Source: Embleya hyalina (GTDB taxonomy: Bacteria; Actinomycetota; Actinomycetes; Streptomycetales; Streptomycetaceae). Taken from it: a stretch of 64,000 nt of DNA. The stretch lies in contig NZ_BIFH01000024.1 of NCBI RefSeq assembly GCF_003967355.1, forward strand, positions 1 to 64,000, read 5' to 3'. Shown here piece after piece: positions 52,701 to 61,737 of this stretch. Under the pieces are notes generated by a model. The model was given only the letters and a program-made list of their open reading frames with translations, was not told where the DNA came from and ran no database searches. Positions within the stretch are counted from its first letter, which is position 1; every line of letters begins with the position of its first letter. Position numbers and translations under genes: made by a program.

Positions 52701-55700
52701 GTGACGCGCAGAACGTACAGCGGCCGGAGGATGTCACTTCCGACGCGAGGATGTTCTACGACGGGGTCGGCAACCTGGAGCGCACGGAGTCCCTTTCGGA
52801 CTACGTGGGTGGACAGCCGGTGTATGTGCTGGACGGCACGGCGACGTTCGACGCGTACGGCCGGCCGAAGTCGGTGACCGACGTGTTGGGCGCGGTCAAC
52901 TCGACCGAGTACTTCCCGGCCGCCGGGCAGATCCCGACCAAGACCACGATCACGAACCCGCTCGGCCACCGGCAGTCGGTCGAGACCGACCCGGGACGCG
53001 GCGCGACGCTGGTCCAGGAGGACGCCAACAAGCGGCGCAGCGTGATGCGGTACGACGCGCTGGGTCGTCTGGTCAAGGCGTGGTCGCCGGACCGCAACCC
53101 CGATCAGAAGTCGGCGGACGCCGAGTTCTCGTACACGGTGCGTCGTGACGGGCCGGTCGTCATCACCAACAAGAACCTGTTGGACGACGGCAGTTACCGC
53201 ACCAGCTACGACATCTACGACGGCAGTCTGCGCATCCGGCAAACCCAGATGGAGGCGCTGGGCGGCGGTCGGATGGTGACCGACACCTTCTACAACAGCC
53301 TGGGCCAGATCTGGAAGTCGAACGGCGGCTACTACGCCGACGGCGCGCCCGAGGGGGCGATGTTCGCGCCGTTGGACACCAAGGTCCCGGCGTCGACGAT
53401 GACCGAGTACAACTCGACGGGTCAGCCGACGGTCCAGATCTCGCGCAAGTTCGGGGTCGAGACCTCGCGCACGACGACCACGTACGGCGGCGACTTCGTC
53501 ACGGTGGACCCGCCGACGGGAGAGACGCCGACGAAGGCGATCCTGGACGCGGTCGGCCGCAAGACGGAGTTGCAGTTCTTCAAGGGCACGGATCCCAGCG
53601 GCGCGCACGATACGACGCGCTACGCGTACAACCGACGCGGGCAACTGTCGTCGGTGGTGGACGAGGCCGGCAACACGTGGGGCTTCGAGTACGACCTGCG
53701 GGGTCGTCAGGTCAAGGTGACGGACCCGGACAAGGGCACGTCGACGATGACCTACGGCGCGGGTGACCGGTTGGCGACGACGACGGACGCGCGGGGCAAG
53801 ACGATCGCGCCGGAGTACGACGTGCTCGGCCGGGTCAAGGCCACGCACGAGGGTTCGATCACCGGCCCGAAGCTGACCGAGTCGGTGTTCGACACGCTGC
53901 CGAACGCCCTCGGGCTGCCGGTGTCGTCGACGCGGTTCGTGAACGGCAACGCGTACAAGCAGGAGGTCACGGGCTACGACACGGAGTACCGCCCGAAGGG
54001 TACGAAGATCACCATCCCGCCCTCCGAGGGCAAGTTGGCGAAGACGTACACCTTCTCCAGCACCTACTCCGAGACCAACGGTCTGCCCGAGACCAGCACG
54101 TTCCCGGCGGTGGCGGGTCTGCCGATCGAGGACATCACGATGTCCTACAACCGGTACGAACTGCCCACCGTGATGGGCATCAACGGGGACACGTTCGTCG
54201 ACCGGGTGGACTACTCGCCGCTGGGCGACGTACTGCGCACGCATGCCGGACCGGCGCCGAAGCAGGTCTGGTCGACGTACGAGTACGACGAGCAGACGCG
54301 GCGACCGACGCGCACGGTGAACGACCGGGAGACCTCGCCGTCGCGGATCAACGACGCGCGAACCGAGTACGACACGGTCGGCAACATCACCAAGATCACG
54401 GACGCGTTCGGGTCGAACCCGACGCCGTCGACGACGGACACCCAGTGCTTCGTGTACGACTACATGCGCCGGATGACGGAAGCGTGGTCGGCCACGGACG
54501 ACTGCGCCGCGAAGCCGGGCCAGGTCGGTCCGAGCGGCGGCCGGCCGAATGTGGGCGGACCGGATTCGTACTGGTCGTCCTACAGCTTCGACGCCGCGGG
54601 CAACCGCAAGACGGAGACGAAGCACGACCCGGCGGGTGTGGCGGGCCAGGACGTCAACCGGACGTACACGTACGGCACTCCGGGCACGGCGGGCGCGAAC
54701 TACCTGAAGAAGGTCGACACGGCGGGCCCGGGCGGAAGCCGGACCGAGTCGTATTCCTACGACGCGGCGGGCAACACGGCGACGCGGACGGTCCAGGGGG
54801 ATACGCAGAACCTGGAGTGGGATGCCGAGGGGCATGTCGCGAAGGTCACCGAGGGCACCAAGGTCACGTCGTTCCTGTACGACGCGGGCGGCGAACGGCT
54901 GATCAAGCGGGACCCGTCGGGCACCACGTTGTATCTCCCGGGAACCGAGGTCCAACTCGACCCGGCGGGCAACATCGTCAAGGGCACGCGCTACTACGCG
55001 CACCCGGCGGGCCCGACGCTGGTCAAGACGGTCGAGAACGGCCAGACCAAACGTTCGTACCTGATGGCCGACCAGAACGGCACCGCGAACACGGCGGTGG
55101 ACGCGGACACCCAGGAGGTGACGCGTCGAAAGTTCACTCCATTCGGTGATGTTCGCGGGACCAAGCCGTCGATCTGGCCCGGGAACCAGGGTTTCGTAGG
55201 CGGGACGAACGACGAGTCCACGGGGCTCGTCCATCTCGGCGCGCGTGAATACGACCCGGCGATAGGCCGGTTCCTGTCCGTCGACCCGGTGGTCGACTAC
55301 AGCGAACCGAAGCAGATGAACGCGTACGTGTACGCGGCCAACTCCCCGGTGACGTTCAGCGACCCGTCGGGTCTGGCCATCAGCATGCCGGTGATGCCGA
55401 TCAAGGACTTCTCGGACGCCGAGTTGGCCTGGGCGCACTGGGCCAAGGGCCGCAGCCTGATCGACGTCGCGATGGAGGCCGCGATGTCGGCCCTCAAGGA
55501 CGCATCCGGCTACAACGACATCCGCGACTGCGTCAGCGGCGACGGCTGGGCCTGCGCCGGCATTGCCGCAGACGCCGCTTTCTCCTTCTTCGGCGGCGGC
55601 GGCGCGGCCAAGCGAATAGCCAAGGGTCTGAAGCGCGCCTACGACGCGATGAAGAAGTGGGCCGGCGTAGTCCAACGCGCCCTCGACATCATCGCGAGAG

Positions 55701-56827
55701 CCGAGCGCTACCAGCAGGCAATGGCCAAGTACGCCGAGGACCTGGCGGCATGGCAACGAGAACAGGAAGCAGCAGCAGCGGCAGCAAGAAAGCTGGAGGA
55801 GGAGGCCGCCGCAGCGAAGAAGGCTCAAGAGGAAGCTGCTGCGGCTGCGGCCAAGAAGGCCGACGAGGCAGCGGCGTCCGCGGCCAAGCAGGGCAAGGAA
55901 TCCAGCACCAAGGCCAAGAGCGCGGACGGTGACGGCAAGGCATCGAAGTCAACCGAGGGCAAGAAGGCGGCAGACAAGCCGGCTAAGGAGACCTCATGCC
56001 CGACGAACAGCTTCGTCCCGACCACCAGAGTCTTGATGGCCGACGGTTCGGTGAAGCCGATAGCAGAAATCCAGCTTGGTGATTCGATCCTGGCGGATGA
56101 TCCCGAGTCGGGCCGCAGCGGTCAAGAGACGGTCGTCGCGCTGATCCAGGGCGAGGGGGCTAAAAACCTCGTAGAGATTACTGTCGATACGGATGGGGAA
56201 TCCGGGCCGGCAACCGAAAAGATAATTGCGACGGACGGTCACCCGTTCTGGCTGCCGGAAGTTCAGGAATGGACGCGTGCGGATCGAATCGTGCCTGGTG
56301 CCTGGCTCCGGACGTCTGCTGGGGTCTGGGTGCAGGCTGTTTCGGTCAGGTCGTGGACACAAACCCAGAGCGTTCGCAACCTCACTGTATCCAACCTGCA
56401 CACGTACTATGTGCTCGCGGGCGCCACTCCCGTTCTTGTTCACAATTGTGGTGAGGACAACAAGAGCAAGTGGACTCCTGATGAGAACTATTCGGACAAG
56501 GCTATTTCGGATAGAAGCGCCGCGAACAAAGCCTTCTACGATGTTCATCCGGAAACCCACGATCTGGTGAGGAGGGTGACCGCGAATCCGAACATGCCGC
56601 CGCGTCCTACTCCGAGCGGCGGTGTAGACAGGTTTCGAGGGACCGGACTCAGCGGCAGGGATGAAGCATTTTGGGGGCCTTGGAGAGGATCTCCGATCTA
56701 CTGGAATGGTAAACCGGGCAGCCAGATCAGAATTATGATCAATGAACAAACTGGTCAGATCGCCCATTTTCCTCTGAAGGGAAATGGTGAGCACAACTAC
56801 AACTCACCGCAGCTCTATAAGTGGTAG
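49721..56827 (+). CDS. RHS-repeat polymorphic toxin with Hint autoprocessing domain and unrecognised C-terminal toxin
   Basis: A 2368-aa exported protein. The N-terminus is a signal sequence (WPVPLVAAVLVGSSLTVMPAAA). A TcdB/SpvB-like segment (DFSWSYPLELPGSLGG; LGYSSASIDGRTSAS; SWVGDGWDLGSNYIE) leads into a long YD/RHS repeat shell, closed by the core motif GAREYDPAIGRFLSVDP...NAYVYAANSPVTFSDPSG (about 1850-1885). A Lys/Ala/Glu coiled stretch (about 1985-2085) follows. Residues 2093-2242 are a Hint domain: Cys2093, VLMADGSVKPIAEIQLGD, TDGHPFWL, and VLVHN before Cys2243. The last 125 residues (2244-2368) are the presumed toxin, released by Hint cleavage; I recognise no family. GC drops in the Hint and toxin codons. 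ATG at 49721 is chosen; GTG at 49697 is possible. An immunity candidate follows. Confidence 0.9.
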   Translation: MSTVVKRPWRWPVPLVAAVLVGSSLTVMPAAAEPTAKPSLPELQQLTRVPGERASTKRTDPPPAESQLRTWRGAPGVAWPAPGSAEVEVPRAQGMTAAKSAAAPAGVPAGALPIRVGSPSVPGAVGRSAQTAVDAPPVKVKVDLLDRATATKAGVGNGLVLGVKRTDGGVETAPVSVELDYSAFKNAYGGGWGSRLQFVAMPECAVTTPQLPVCQTRTPVETRNDSGTGKLTATVQPAAAGVAGLQARTAGAPAQGMLLAATPSASGPNGTYKATSLSASGSWQAGGAAGDFSWSYPLELPGSLGGPAPSLALGYSSASIDGRTSASLQQSSWVGDGWDLGSNYIERAWVPCSQDKKDGSGFNNPKDDTGDLCHGAPMMTMSLNGGSTPLVRDDASGAWRPAKDDGSRIELITGAQDLNGDKEGVHWRVTNPQGVQFYFGLNKLPGWQSGKPVTNSAWLVPIYNNQPGEPCYQPDFADSACDRAWRWNLDYVVDPRGNAMTYWYNKEVNHYGANFKFAGGSTNRAYDRGGWLDHVSYGLRGDNLFTNAPAQVDFTVAERCLTSPTFDCAENKLGPEVDWNIAKMWPDTPGDQLCAANEECKARFTPTFFTRKRLTEINTKVWTGAAYQPVDTWALTQDFPMTGDGTDYPLWLASIQRTGKNGTPITLPPVTFRGKQMPNRVDKDGDALPPYLRYRIENIDTETGSIVSVKFKDTECSAVDPVKLPTAAESNALRCYPVIQEIPDPTDPDHKRKLYVTDYFHKHVVERVQEQDAIAGTPTRVTSYDYLGTPAWAYDEENELTEPKTRTWSQWRGYERVRTLIGQAPDRRTQTETLFFRGLDGDRASPTSNTRRTVKVKDSENGEIADHKLFAGQTREVLVYDGEGGALQAATTYTPWLSGPTATRVRANETPPLQAFVQQTTKTASRVLLTDGRGWRRTATESTFNARGFIETTSSLGDIADANDDSCTRYWYAPDEAKWMIDRQSRIESVAKACDAQNVQRPEDVTSDARMFYDGVGNLERTESLSDYVGGQPVYVLDGTATFDAYGRPKSVTDVLGAVNSTEYFPAAGQIPTKTTITNPLGHRQSVETDPGRGATLVQEDANKRRSVMRYDALGRLVKAWSPDRNPDQKSADAEFSYTVRRDGPVVITNKNLLDDGSYRTSYDIYDGSLRIRQTQMEALGGGRMVTDTFYNSLGQIWKSNGGYYADGAPEGAMFAPLDTKVPASTMTEYNSTGQPTVQISRKFGVETSRTTTTYGGDFVTVDPPTGETPTKAILDAVGRKTELQFFKGTDPSGAHDTTRYAYNRRGQLSSVVDEAGNTWGFEYDLRGRQVKVTDPDKGTSTMTYGAGDRLATTTDARGKTIAPEYDVLGRVKATHEGSITGPKLTESVFDTLPNALGLPVSSTRFVNGNAYKQEVTGYDTEYRPKGTKITIPPSEGKLAKTYTFSSTYSETNGLPETSTFPAVAGLPIEDITMSYNRYELPTVMGINGDTFVDRVDYSPLGDVLRTHAGPAPKQVWSTYEYDEQTRRPTRTVNDRETSPSRINDARTEYDTVGNITKITDAFGSNPTPSTTDTQCFVYDYMRRMTEAWSATDDCAAKPGQVGPSGGRPNVGGPDSYWSSYSFDAAGNRKTETKHDPAGVAGQDVNRTYTYGTPGTAGANYLKKVDTAGPGGSRTESYSYDAAGNTATRTVQGDTQNLEWDAEGHVAKVTEGTKVTSFLYDAGGERLIKRDPSGTTLYLPGTEVQLDPAGNIVKGTRYYAHPAGPTLVKTVENGQTKRSYLMADQNGTANTAVDADTQEVTRRKFTPFGDVRGTKPSIWPGNQGFVGGTNDESTGLVHLGAREYDPAIGRFLSVDPVVDYSEPKQMNAYVYAANSPVTFSDPSGLAISMPVMPIKDFSDAELAWAHWAKGRSLIDVAMEAAMSALKDASGYNDIRDCVSGDGWACAGIAADAAFSFFGGGGAAKRIAKGLKRAYDAMKKWAGVVQRALDIIARAERYQQAMAKYAEDLAAWQREQEAAAAAARKLEEEAAAAKKAQEEAAAAAAKKADEAAASAAKQGKESSTKAKSADGDGKASKSTEGKKAADKPAKETSCPTNSFVPTTRVLMADGSVKPIAEIQLGDSILADDPESGRSGQETVVALIQGEGAKNLVEITVDTDGESGPATEKIIATDGHPFWLPEVQEWTRADRIVPGAWLRTSAGVWVQAVSVRSWTQTQSVRNLTVSNLHTYYVLAGATPVLVHNCGEDNKSKWTPDENYSDKAISDRSAANKAFYDVHPETHDLVRRVTANPNMPPRPTPSGGVDRFRGTGLSGRDEAFWGPWRGSPIYWNGKPGSQIRIMINEQTGQIAHFPLKGNGEHNYNSPQLYKW

Positions 56828-56934
56828 CTGTAGACCATAGCGGAAGCAGTGCACGGTACTCTCGATGGGTGCCGTGCGCTGCTTCTTCGGCGTATCTGCG
56901 GATCTTCATGATGCTTTCCAGAAAGGCCGAATCA

Positions 56935-57492
56935 ATGGATTACGTTGAACGACTTGCTTCCAGTGGCCTTGTCTTCCTGAGGTTGGTGAGTTCGGAGAGG
57001 CCCCTCATTCCACCGACGCTCGCTACTTTGGCCTCGGGGTATTTGCCTGAGGAATGGCCGAGGTCGATCGTGGACAGCGGTGACCCGGATTTTGTCGGCA
57101 AGGCCAACAAAGGTTGGTTCGATCTCTCTCGTGAGGGTGGACTATTCGGTGACGATCGAGAATTCCTGGTCGCCGTCGAAATCCATGACAGCGAGGATTC
57201 CTGGTGGTGGGCGCATGTCAGGCTGGCCGAAGTTTGGGATATCGTGGGTGCTGGTTCGGCTGCTGCACTCGGGAACGATTTCGGCGCACCGGAATTTGCT
57301 ATGCTTTCATTGACCGGAGATGTTATCGTCTGTGGCGTGACAGGGGAGTCCTCGATCGGCACTGTTCTGGTCAATGGATTCCGGGATCTCGCAGGTCTTC
57401 GAGAACTCGCCGACTGGCAAGCGGGTTGGCTGGGAACACCCGAGCAGGAAAGGATAGCCACCCGGAGATGGCTTGAGTGTGGCGACTCCTGA
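56935..57492 (+). CDS. Putative immunity protein to the RHS C-terminal toxin
   Basis: A 185-aa acidic, soluble protein with no recognised domain, directly downstream (107 bp) of the toxin gene and on the same strand. It is rich in Trp/Asp/Glu (EDSWWWAHVRLAEVWD; PEEWPRSIVDSGDPDF; DWQAGWLGTPEQERI). Position, size, acidity and low GC (many A/T third positions, unlike the flanks) are what is expected of a cognate immunity gene in a polymorphic toxin cassette. ATG at 56935 follows GAAAGG; an in-frame ATG pair near 56908 is less likely. The immunity function is inferred from context only. Confidence 0.75.
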   Translation: MDYVERLASSGLVFLRLVSSERPLIPPTLATLASGYLPEEWPRSIVDSGDPDFVGKANKGWFDLSREGGLFGDDREFLVAVEIHDSEDSWWWAHVRLAEVWDIVGAGSAAALGNDFGAPEFAMLSLTGDVIVCGVTGESSIGTVLVNGFRDLAGLRELADWQAGWLGTPEQERIATRRWLECGDS

Positions 57493-57787
57493 ACATAATT
57501 GCGTTCTCGGTCCTCATGTGGTCAACGAGAAAACTGCCGATTTTGTTTGGATGGTCATCCTTCGTTGAGCCCCGAAAAGTCGGCGGTCTATAGCCGGCTC
57601 GCTACCGCCGCCCGGATGATGCTCAAACTGTATATAAGTACAGGCATATCGACTGTATGGCGTAGGTATCCGTTGTCCTGAGTGTGAGAATTTGGATACC
57701 CTTAGTTAACATGCAGCGTTTCGGTGGGAAACACGGGGTGGTCAGGCTTGGGCAACGAGTCGGTGCGGTCCTGGAGGAGGTTGCCGC
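57493..57787. other. Low-GC intergenic region before the urease operon, with an inverted repeat
   Basis: About 295 bp without a credible gene, relatively AT-rich in its first two thirds (for example CTGTATATAAGTACAGG). GGTATCC (57665-57671) and GGATACC (57694-57700) form a 7-bp inverted repeat 88-123 bp upstream of ureA that could be an operator. A GTTTC-GGTGG-GAAAC stem follows near 57718. AGGAGG precedes the ureA GTG. The stretch marks the right border of the lower-GC toxin cassette. Confidence 0.5.
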
Positions 57788-58090
57788 GTGTTGTTGACGC
57801 CGCATGAGCAGGAGCGGTTGATGGTGTCGTATGCGGCTGAGCTTGCGCAGCGGCGTAGAGCGCGTGGGCTGCGGCTGAACCATCCCGAGGCTACTGCTGT
57901 GTTGGCTTCGTTTTTGCTGGAGGGGGCTCGGGATGGGCGGTCTGTGGCGGATCTTCAGGAGGCCGGGCGGCATGTGCTTGGGCGGGACGATGTGATGGAC
58001 GGGGTGCCGGAGTTGGTGGCCGAGGTGCAGGTGGAGGCTACCTTTCCGGATGGGACGAAGCTGGTCACCGTGCATCGGCCGATTCCGTGA
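57788..58090 (+). CDS. ureA: Urease gamma subunit
   Basis: The 100-aa structural gamma subunit of nickel urease, which hydrolyses urea to ammonia and carbamate. It shows the family opening [18 protein letters not shown] and [21 protein letters not shown], with [32 protein letters not shown] at the end in two conserved blocks. Start GTG at 57788 has AGGAGG 7 bp upstream. It overlaps ureB by 4 bases (GTGA). Wobble positions are unusually G-rich compared with most genes in the window. Confidence 0.95.
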   Translation: MLLTPHEQERLMVSYAAELAQRRRARGLRLNHPEATAVLASFLLEGARDGRSVADLQEAGRHVLGRDDVMDGVPELVAEVQVEATFPDGTKLVTVHRPIP

Positions 58091-58497
58091 GTGGGGGTAG
58101 GGCCCGGCGGTCGTTGGCTGCTGTGGTGCCTGGTGAGGTCTTGTTGGGCTCGGGCGAGATTGTGCTCAATCCCGGGCGGGCTGTGGTGACGTTGATGGTG
58201 TTGAACGCCGGGGATCGGCCCGTGCAGGTGGGGTCGCATCTGCATTTTCCGGCGGCCAACGATGCGTTGGAGTTCGATCGGGTCGCTGCCTGGGGGCATC
58301 GGTTGCATGTGCCGGCCGGGACCGCGGTGCGGTTCGAGCCGGGGGTCGGGCGTGAGGTGGAGTTGGTGCCGATCGCGGGGGCTCGGGTGGTGCCCGGGCT
58401 TCGGGGCGGGCGGGGTGGGGTTCTCGACGAGGTGCCCGGCGAAGTGGTGACGGGTGCGGCTTCGGGAGTGGTTGTTCCCGAGGAGGGCTCTCGGTGA
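58087..58497 (+). CDS. ureB: Urease beta subunit
   Basis: The 136-aa beta subunit of urease. Conserved segments are [54 protein letters not shown] and [20 protein letters not shown]. It begins with GTG overlapping the ureA stop and ends overlapping the ureC GTG, so ureABC are translationally coupled. The C-terminus is about 25 residues longer than minimal UreB. It shares the G-rich wobble bias of ureA. Confidence 0.95.
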   Translation: MSGGRARRSLAAVVPGEVLLGSGEIVLNPGRAVVTLMVLNAGDRPVQVGSHLHFPAANDALEFDRVAAWGHRLHVPAGTAVRFEPGVGREVELVPIAGARVVPGLRGGRGGVLDEVPGEVVTGAASGVVVPEEGSR

Positions 58498-60215
58498 CGA
58501 CCGTCGATCGGCATCGGTATGCGCTTCTGTACGGGCCGACCACCGGGGATCGGATTCGGTTGGCCGATACCGAGCTTTTGGTGGAGGTGACCGAGGATTT
58601 GACTCGGCCGCTCGGGGCTGCCGGGGACGAGGTGATCTTCGGTGGGGGCAAGGTGATTCGGGAGTCGATGGGGCAGTCGCTTCGGACTCGGGCCGAGGGG
58701 GCTCCGGACACCGTGATCACCGGGGCGGTGATCCTGGATCACTGGGGCATCGTCAAGGCCGACGTCGGCATCCGGGACGGCCGCGTGTGTGGCATCGGGA
58801 AGGCCGGCAACCCCGACACGATGGACGGGGTGCATCCCGATCTGGTGATCGGGCCGTCGACCGAGATCGTCGCGGGCAACGGGCGCATCCTGACCGCCGG
58901 CGCCGTGGACTGCCATGTGCATCTGATCTCGCCGACGCAGTTTCCCGAGGCCTTGTCCGCCGGGGTGACCACCATGGTCGCCGGCGGGACCGGTCCTGCC
59001 GAGGGGTCCAAGGCGACCACCGTCACGCCCGGCGCGTGGCATCTGGCCCGCATGCTCGAGGCGTTGGACGGCGTACCGATCAACTTCGTGCTCCTGGGCA
59101 AGGGCAACACCGTGTCCGAGGAGGCCCTGTGGGAGCAGATCCGGGCCGGCGCCGGCGGGCTCAAGCTGCACGAGGACTGGGGATCGACCCCGGCCGTGAT
59201 CGACGCCGCGCTGCGCGTGGCGGACCGGGCCGGCATCCAGGTCGCGCTGCACAGCGACACGCTCAACGAGACCGGCTTCGTGGAGAGCACGCTGGCCGCG
59301 ATCCGCGGGCGCACCATCCACGCCTACCACACCGAGGGCGCCGGCGGCGGCCACGCGCCGGACGTCATCACCGTGGCCGGACTGCCCAACATCCTGCCCT
59401 CGTCCACCAATCCGACCCGGCCGCACACCGTCAACACGGTCGAGGAACACCTCGACATGCTGATGGTCTGCCACCACCTGAATCCGGCCGTCGCCGAGGA
59501 CCTGGCGTTCGCCGAATCGCGGATCCGCCCCTCGACCATCGCCGCCGAGGACGTGCTGCACGACCTCGGCGCCATCTCCATGATCGGCTCGGACAGCCAG
59601 GCGATGGGCCGGGTCGGCGAGACCGTGCTCCGCACCTGGCAGACCGCGCACGTGAACAAGGTCCGGCGCGGTTCGCTGCCCGGCGACGGGGCCGCGGACA
59701 ATCTGCGGGCCCGTCGGTATGTGGCCAAGTACACGATCTGCCCGGCGGTCGCCCACGGACTCGACGACGAGGTCGGCTCGGTCGCCGTCGGCAAGCTCGC
59801 CGACCTGGTGTTGTGGGACCCGAGGTTCTTCGGCGTGCGTCCGCATCTGGTGGTCAAGGGAGGGGCGATCGCGTGGGCCGCGATGGGCGACGCGAACGCG
59901 TCGATCCCGACCCCGCAACCCGTGCTGCCCAGGCCGATGTTCGGCGCGGCGGCGCGCACCGCGGCGGCGACCTCGGTGCACTTCGTGGCGCCGGCGGCGT
60001 TGGAGGACGGGCTCGCGGGACGGCTGAACCTCGATCGTCGACTCGTGCCCACCGGCGACGTGCGGGGTCGGGGCAAGTCGGCCATGCCGCTCAATGACGC
60101 CATGCCGCACATCGAGGTCGATCCCGAGACGTTCTCCGTCCGGGTGGACGGCGAGAAGGTGGTCGCCGCGCCGGCCGGAACCCTGCCGATGGCCCAACGT
60201 TATTTCCTTTTCTGA
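58494..60215 (+). CDS. ureC: Urease alpha subunit (catalytic)
   Basis: The 573-aa nickel-containing catalytic subunit. Nickel ligands and active-site residues are present: HVH in [11 protein letters not shown], the carbamylated Lys224 in [12 protein letters not shown], His residues in [12 protein letters not shown] and [15 protein letters not shown], the flap [10 protein letters not shown] (Cys326, His327), and the Asp in [12 protein letters not shown]. There is normal length and no break. Composition changes abruptly near 58740: before it wobble bases are G-rich (like ureA/B), after it C-rich. GTG at 58494 overlaps the ureB stop. It is followed by a hairpin and then ureF. Confidence 0.97.
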   Translation: MTTVDRHRYALLYGPTTGDRIRLADTELLVEVTEDLTRPLGAAGDEVIFGGGKVIRESMGQSLRTRAEGAPDTVITGAVILDHWGIVKADVGIRDGRVCGIGKAGNPDTMDGVHPDLVIGPSTEIVAGNGRILTAGAVDCHVHLISPTQFPEALSAGVTTMVAGGTGPAEGSKATTVTPGAWHLARMLEALDGVPINFVLLGKGNTVSEEALWEQIRAGAGGLKLHEDWGSTPAVIDAALRVADRAGIQVALHSDTLNETGFVESTLAAIRGRTIHAYHTEGAGGGHAPDVITVAGLPNILPSSTNPTRPHTVNTVEEHLDMLMVCHHLNPAVAEDLAFAESRIRPSTIAAEDVLHDLGAISMIGSDSQAMGRVGETVLRTWQTAHVNKVRRGSLPGDGAADNLRARRYVAKYTICPAVAHGLDDEVGSVAVGKLADLVLWDPRFFGVRPHLVVKGGAIAWAAMGDANASIPTPQPVLPRPMFGAAARTAAATSVHFVAPAALEDGLAGRLNLDRRLVPTGDVRGRGKSAMPLNDAMPHIEVDPETFSVRVDGEKVVAAPAGTLPMAQRYFLF

Positions 60216-60234
60216 TTGCGCACGCTTGCTTCTT

Positions 60235-60266
60235 GACGGAGGGTCAGGGAAAGCTGACTCACCGTC
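60235..60266. promoter_or_regulatory. 13-bp imperfect inverted repeat between ureC and ureF
   Basis: GACGGAGGGTCAG and CTGACTCACCGTC pair at 11 of 13 positions around a 6-base loop, 20 bp past the ureC stop and 76 bp before ureF. The elsewhere tightly packed operon opens to 126 bp only here. It may be a partial terminator that sets structural-to-accessory protein ratio, an RNA processing site, or an operator for an internal promoter. Confidence 0.5.
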
Positions 60267-60341
60267 AGGGGAGAGAACTGTGACTGCGGTGACCGGCCGG
60301 GACCGACATCGACACGTTACGACCAGTAAGAGGTGGTACTC

Positions 60342-61031
60342 ATGGGTGCTGGACTGCTCCTGCTCGGGGACTCACGCTTGCCCGCCGGCGGCTACGCGCA
60401 CTCCGGCGGTCTGGAGAACGCGGTCCTGCGCGGCGAGGTGCACGACCTCGACACGCTCACCGAGTTCCTGCTCGGCAAGCTCTACTCCACCGGCGCGGTA
60501 CAGGCGGCCTTCGCCGCCGTCGCCGCGCTGACCGCGGGCCCGTACACGCTGCCCGAACACGGCCCCTGGGCCGAACTCGACGCCGAACTCGACGCCAGGA
60601 CCGCGTCGGCGCCCGCCCGGGCCGCCTCGCGCGCGCAGGGCCGGTCGTTGCGCCGGGTGGTCAAGGCCGCCTGGCCCACGGAGCCGTGGACCGCGCTCGG
60701 GGTCTCCCCGCACCACGCGATCGTGCTCGGCGCCGCGGCCACCCGGGCCCGGCTGGACGCGCGCGAGGCGGCCGTGCTGGCCGCCACCAACGTGGTCAAC
60801 GGACCCGCCTCCGCCGCGGTGAAACTGCTCTCCCTCGACCCGATCTCGGTCACCGTCGTGCTCGCCGAGATGGCCGGGCACTGCGACCAGGTGGCGGAGG
60901 AGGCCGCCGACGCGGCCCGCACCGTGTCCACCGACGGCGACTGGGACCGGCTGCCCTGCTGGTCCGCCGTGGGCCTGGACGTCTGCCACGAACTGCACGT
61001 CCAGGAGGAGGTCGTCCACTTTGCATCTTGA
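60342..61031 (+). CDS. ureF: Urease accessory protein UreF
   Basis: A 229-aa chaperone that, with UreD and UreG, activates apo-urease and gates GTP-dependent nickel delivery. Conserved segments are [34 protein letters not shown] and [23 protein letters not shown] at 60342 has AGGTGG 6 bp upstream (GTG at 60333 is in frame). Its end overlaps the ureG start by 11 bp. Confidence 0.93.
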   Translation: MGAGLLLLGDSRLPAGGYAHSGGLENAVLRGEVHDLDTLTEFLLGKLYSTGAVQAAFAAVAALTAGPYTLPEHGPWAELDAELDARTASAPARAASRAQGRSLRRVVKAAWPTEPWTALGVSPHHAIVLGAAATRARLDAREAAVLAATNVVNGPASAAVKLLSLDPISVTVVLAEMAGHCDQVAEEAADAARTVSTDGDWDRLPCWSAVGLDVCHELHVQEEVVHFAS

Positions 61032-61737
61032 CCACACACCCGGCAACGGCGGGCCGTCGGCGCACCCGGAGCCCGCGGCGCCCGGTACGCGCGCGTTGCG
61101 GATCGGCGTCGGCGGTCCCGTGGGATCCGGCAAGACGGCGCTGGTCGCCGCGCTGTGCCGGGTCCTCGCGGGGCGCTTCTCGCTCGCCGTCGTCACCAAC
61201 GACATCTACACCACCGAGGACGCCGACTTCCTGCGCGCGGCCGGGGTGTTGGCGGCGGACCGGATCGCCGCGGTGCAGACCGGCTGTTGTCCGCACACCG
61301 CGGTGCGCGACGACATCAGCGGCAACCTCGACGCGGTCGAGGACCTGGAGGCGGCGCATCCGGACCTGGACCTGGTGCTGATCGAATCCGGCGGGGACAA
61401 CCTGACCATGACGTTCAGCCGGGGACTGGCCGACGTGCAGATGTTCGTCATCGACGTGTCCGGCGGCGACAAGGTCCCGCGCAAGGGCGGCCCCGGAGTG
61501 AGCCGTTCCGATCTGCTGGTGATCAACAAGACCGACATCGCCCCGCAGATCGGCGCCGACCTGGCGGTGATGGACCGGGACGCGGCCCGGATGCGCCCCG
61601 GCACCCCGGTGGTCTTCCTGTCCCTGCGCGAGACCCCGGACGCGGATGTGGTCGCCGCGTGGGTGCTCGACCGGATCGCCGCCTGGCGGGCGGGCGTCCC
61701 CGCCCCCGCGACGTACCCGGCCCCGGTCGGCGGGTGA
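61021..61737 (+). CDS. ureG: Urease accessory GTPase UreG
   Basis: A 238-aa SIMIBI-class GTPase that supplies nickel to urease. P-loop is [18 protein letters not shown], followed by [15 protein letters not shown], the metal-binding Cys-Pro-His in [30 protein letters not shown] and [13 protein letters not shown]. The start is TTG at 61021, supported by AGGAGGAGG upstream, with an N-terminal extension of about 25 residues (including HLDH) before the fold. UreE is not encoded in the operon, so the N-terminal His residues may help bind nickel. Confidence 0.95.
   Translation: MHLDHTPGNGGPSAHPEPAAPGTRALRIGVGGPVGSGKTALVAALCRVLAGRFSLAVVTNDIYTTEDADFLRAAGVLAADRIAAVQTGCCPHTAVRDDISGNLDAVEDLEAAHPDLDLVLIESGGDNLTMTFSRGLADVQMFVIDVSGGDKVPRKGGPGVSRSDLLVINKTDIAPQIGADLAVMDRDAARMRPGTPVVFLSLRETPDADVVAAWVLDRIAAWRAGVPAPATYPAPVGG

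Noticed and set aside
49916-55828. 1970-codon minus-strand frame opposite the RHS gene
   Set aside because: Exact shadow of the RHS reading frame with Arg/Val/Leu bias, no start context and no domains.
49721-56827. RHS element as an IS or phage-derived mobile element
   Set aside because: No transposase, inverted ends, integrase or phage genes; the protein is a complete polymorphic toxin.
60094-60531. 145-codon frame overlapping the start of ureF
   Set aside because: Different frame from the conserved UreF sequence; Ser/Arg/Pro-rich shadow.
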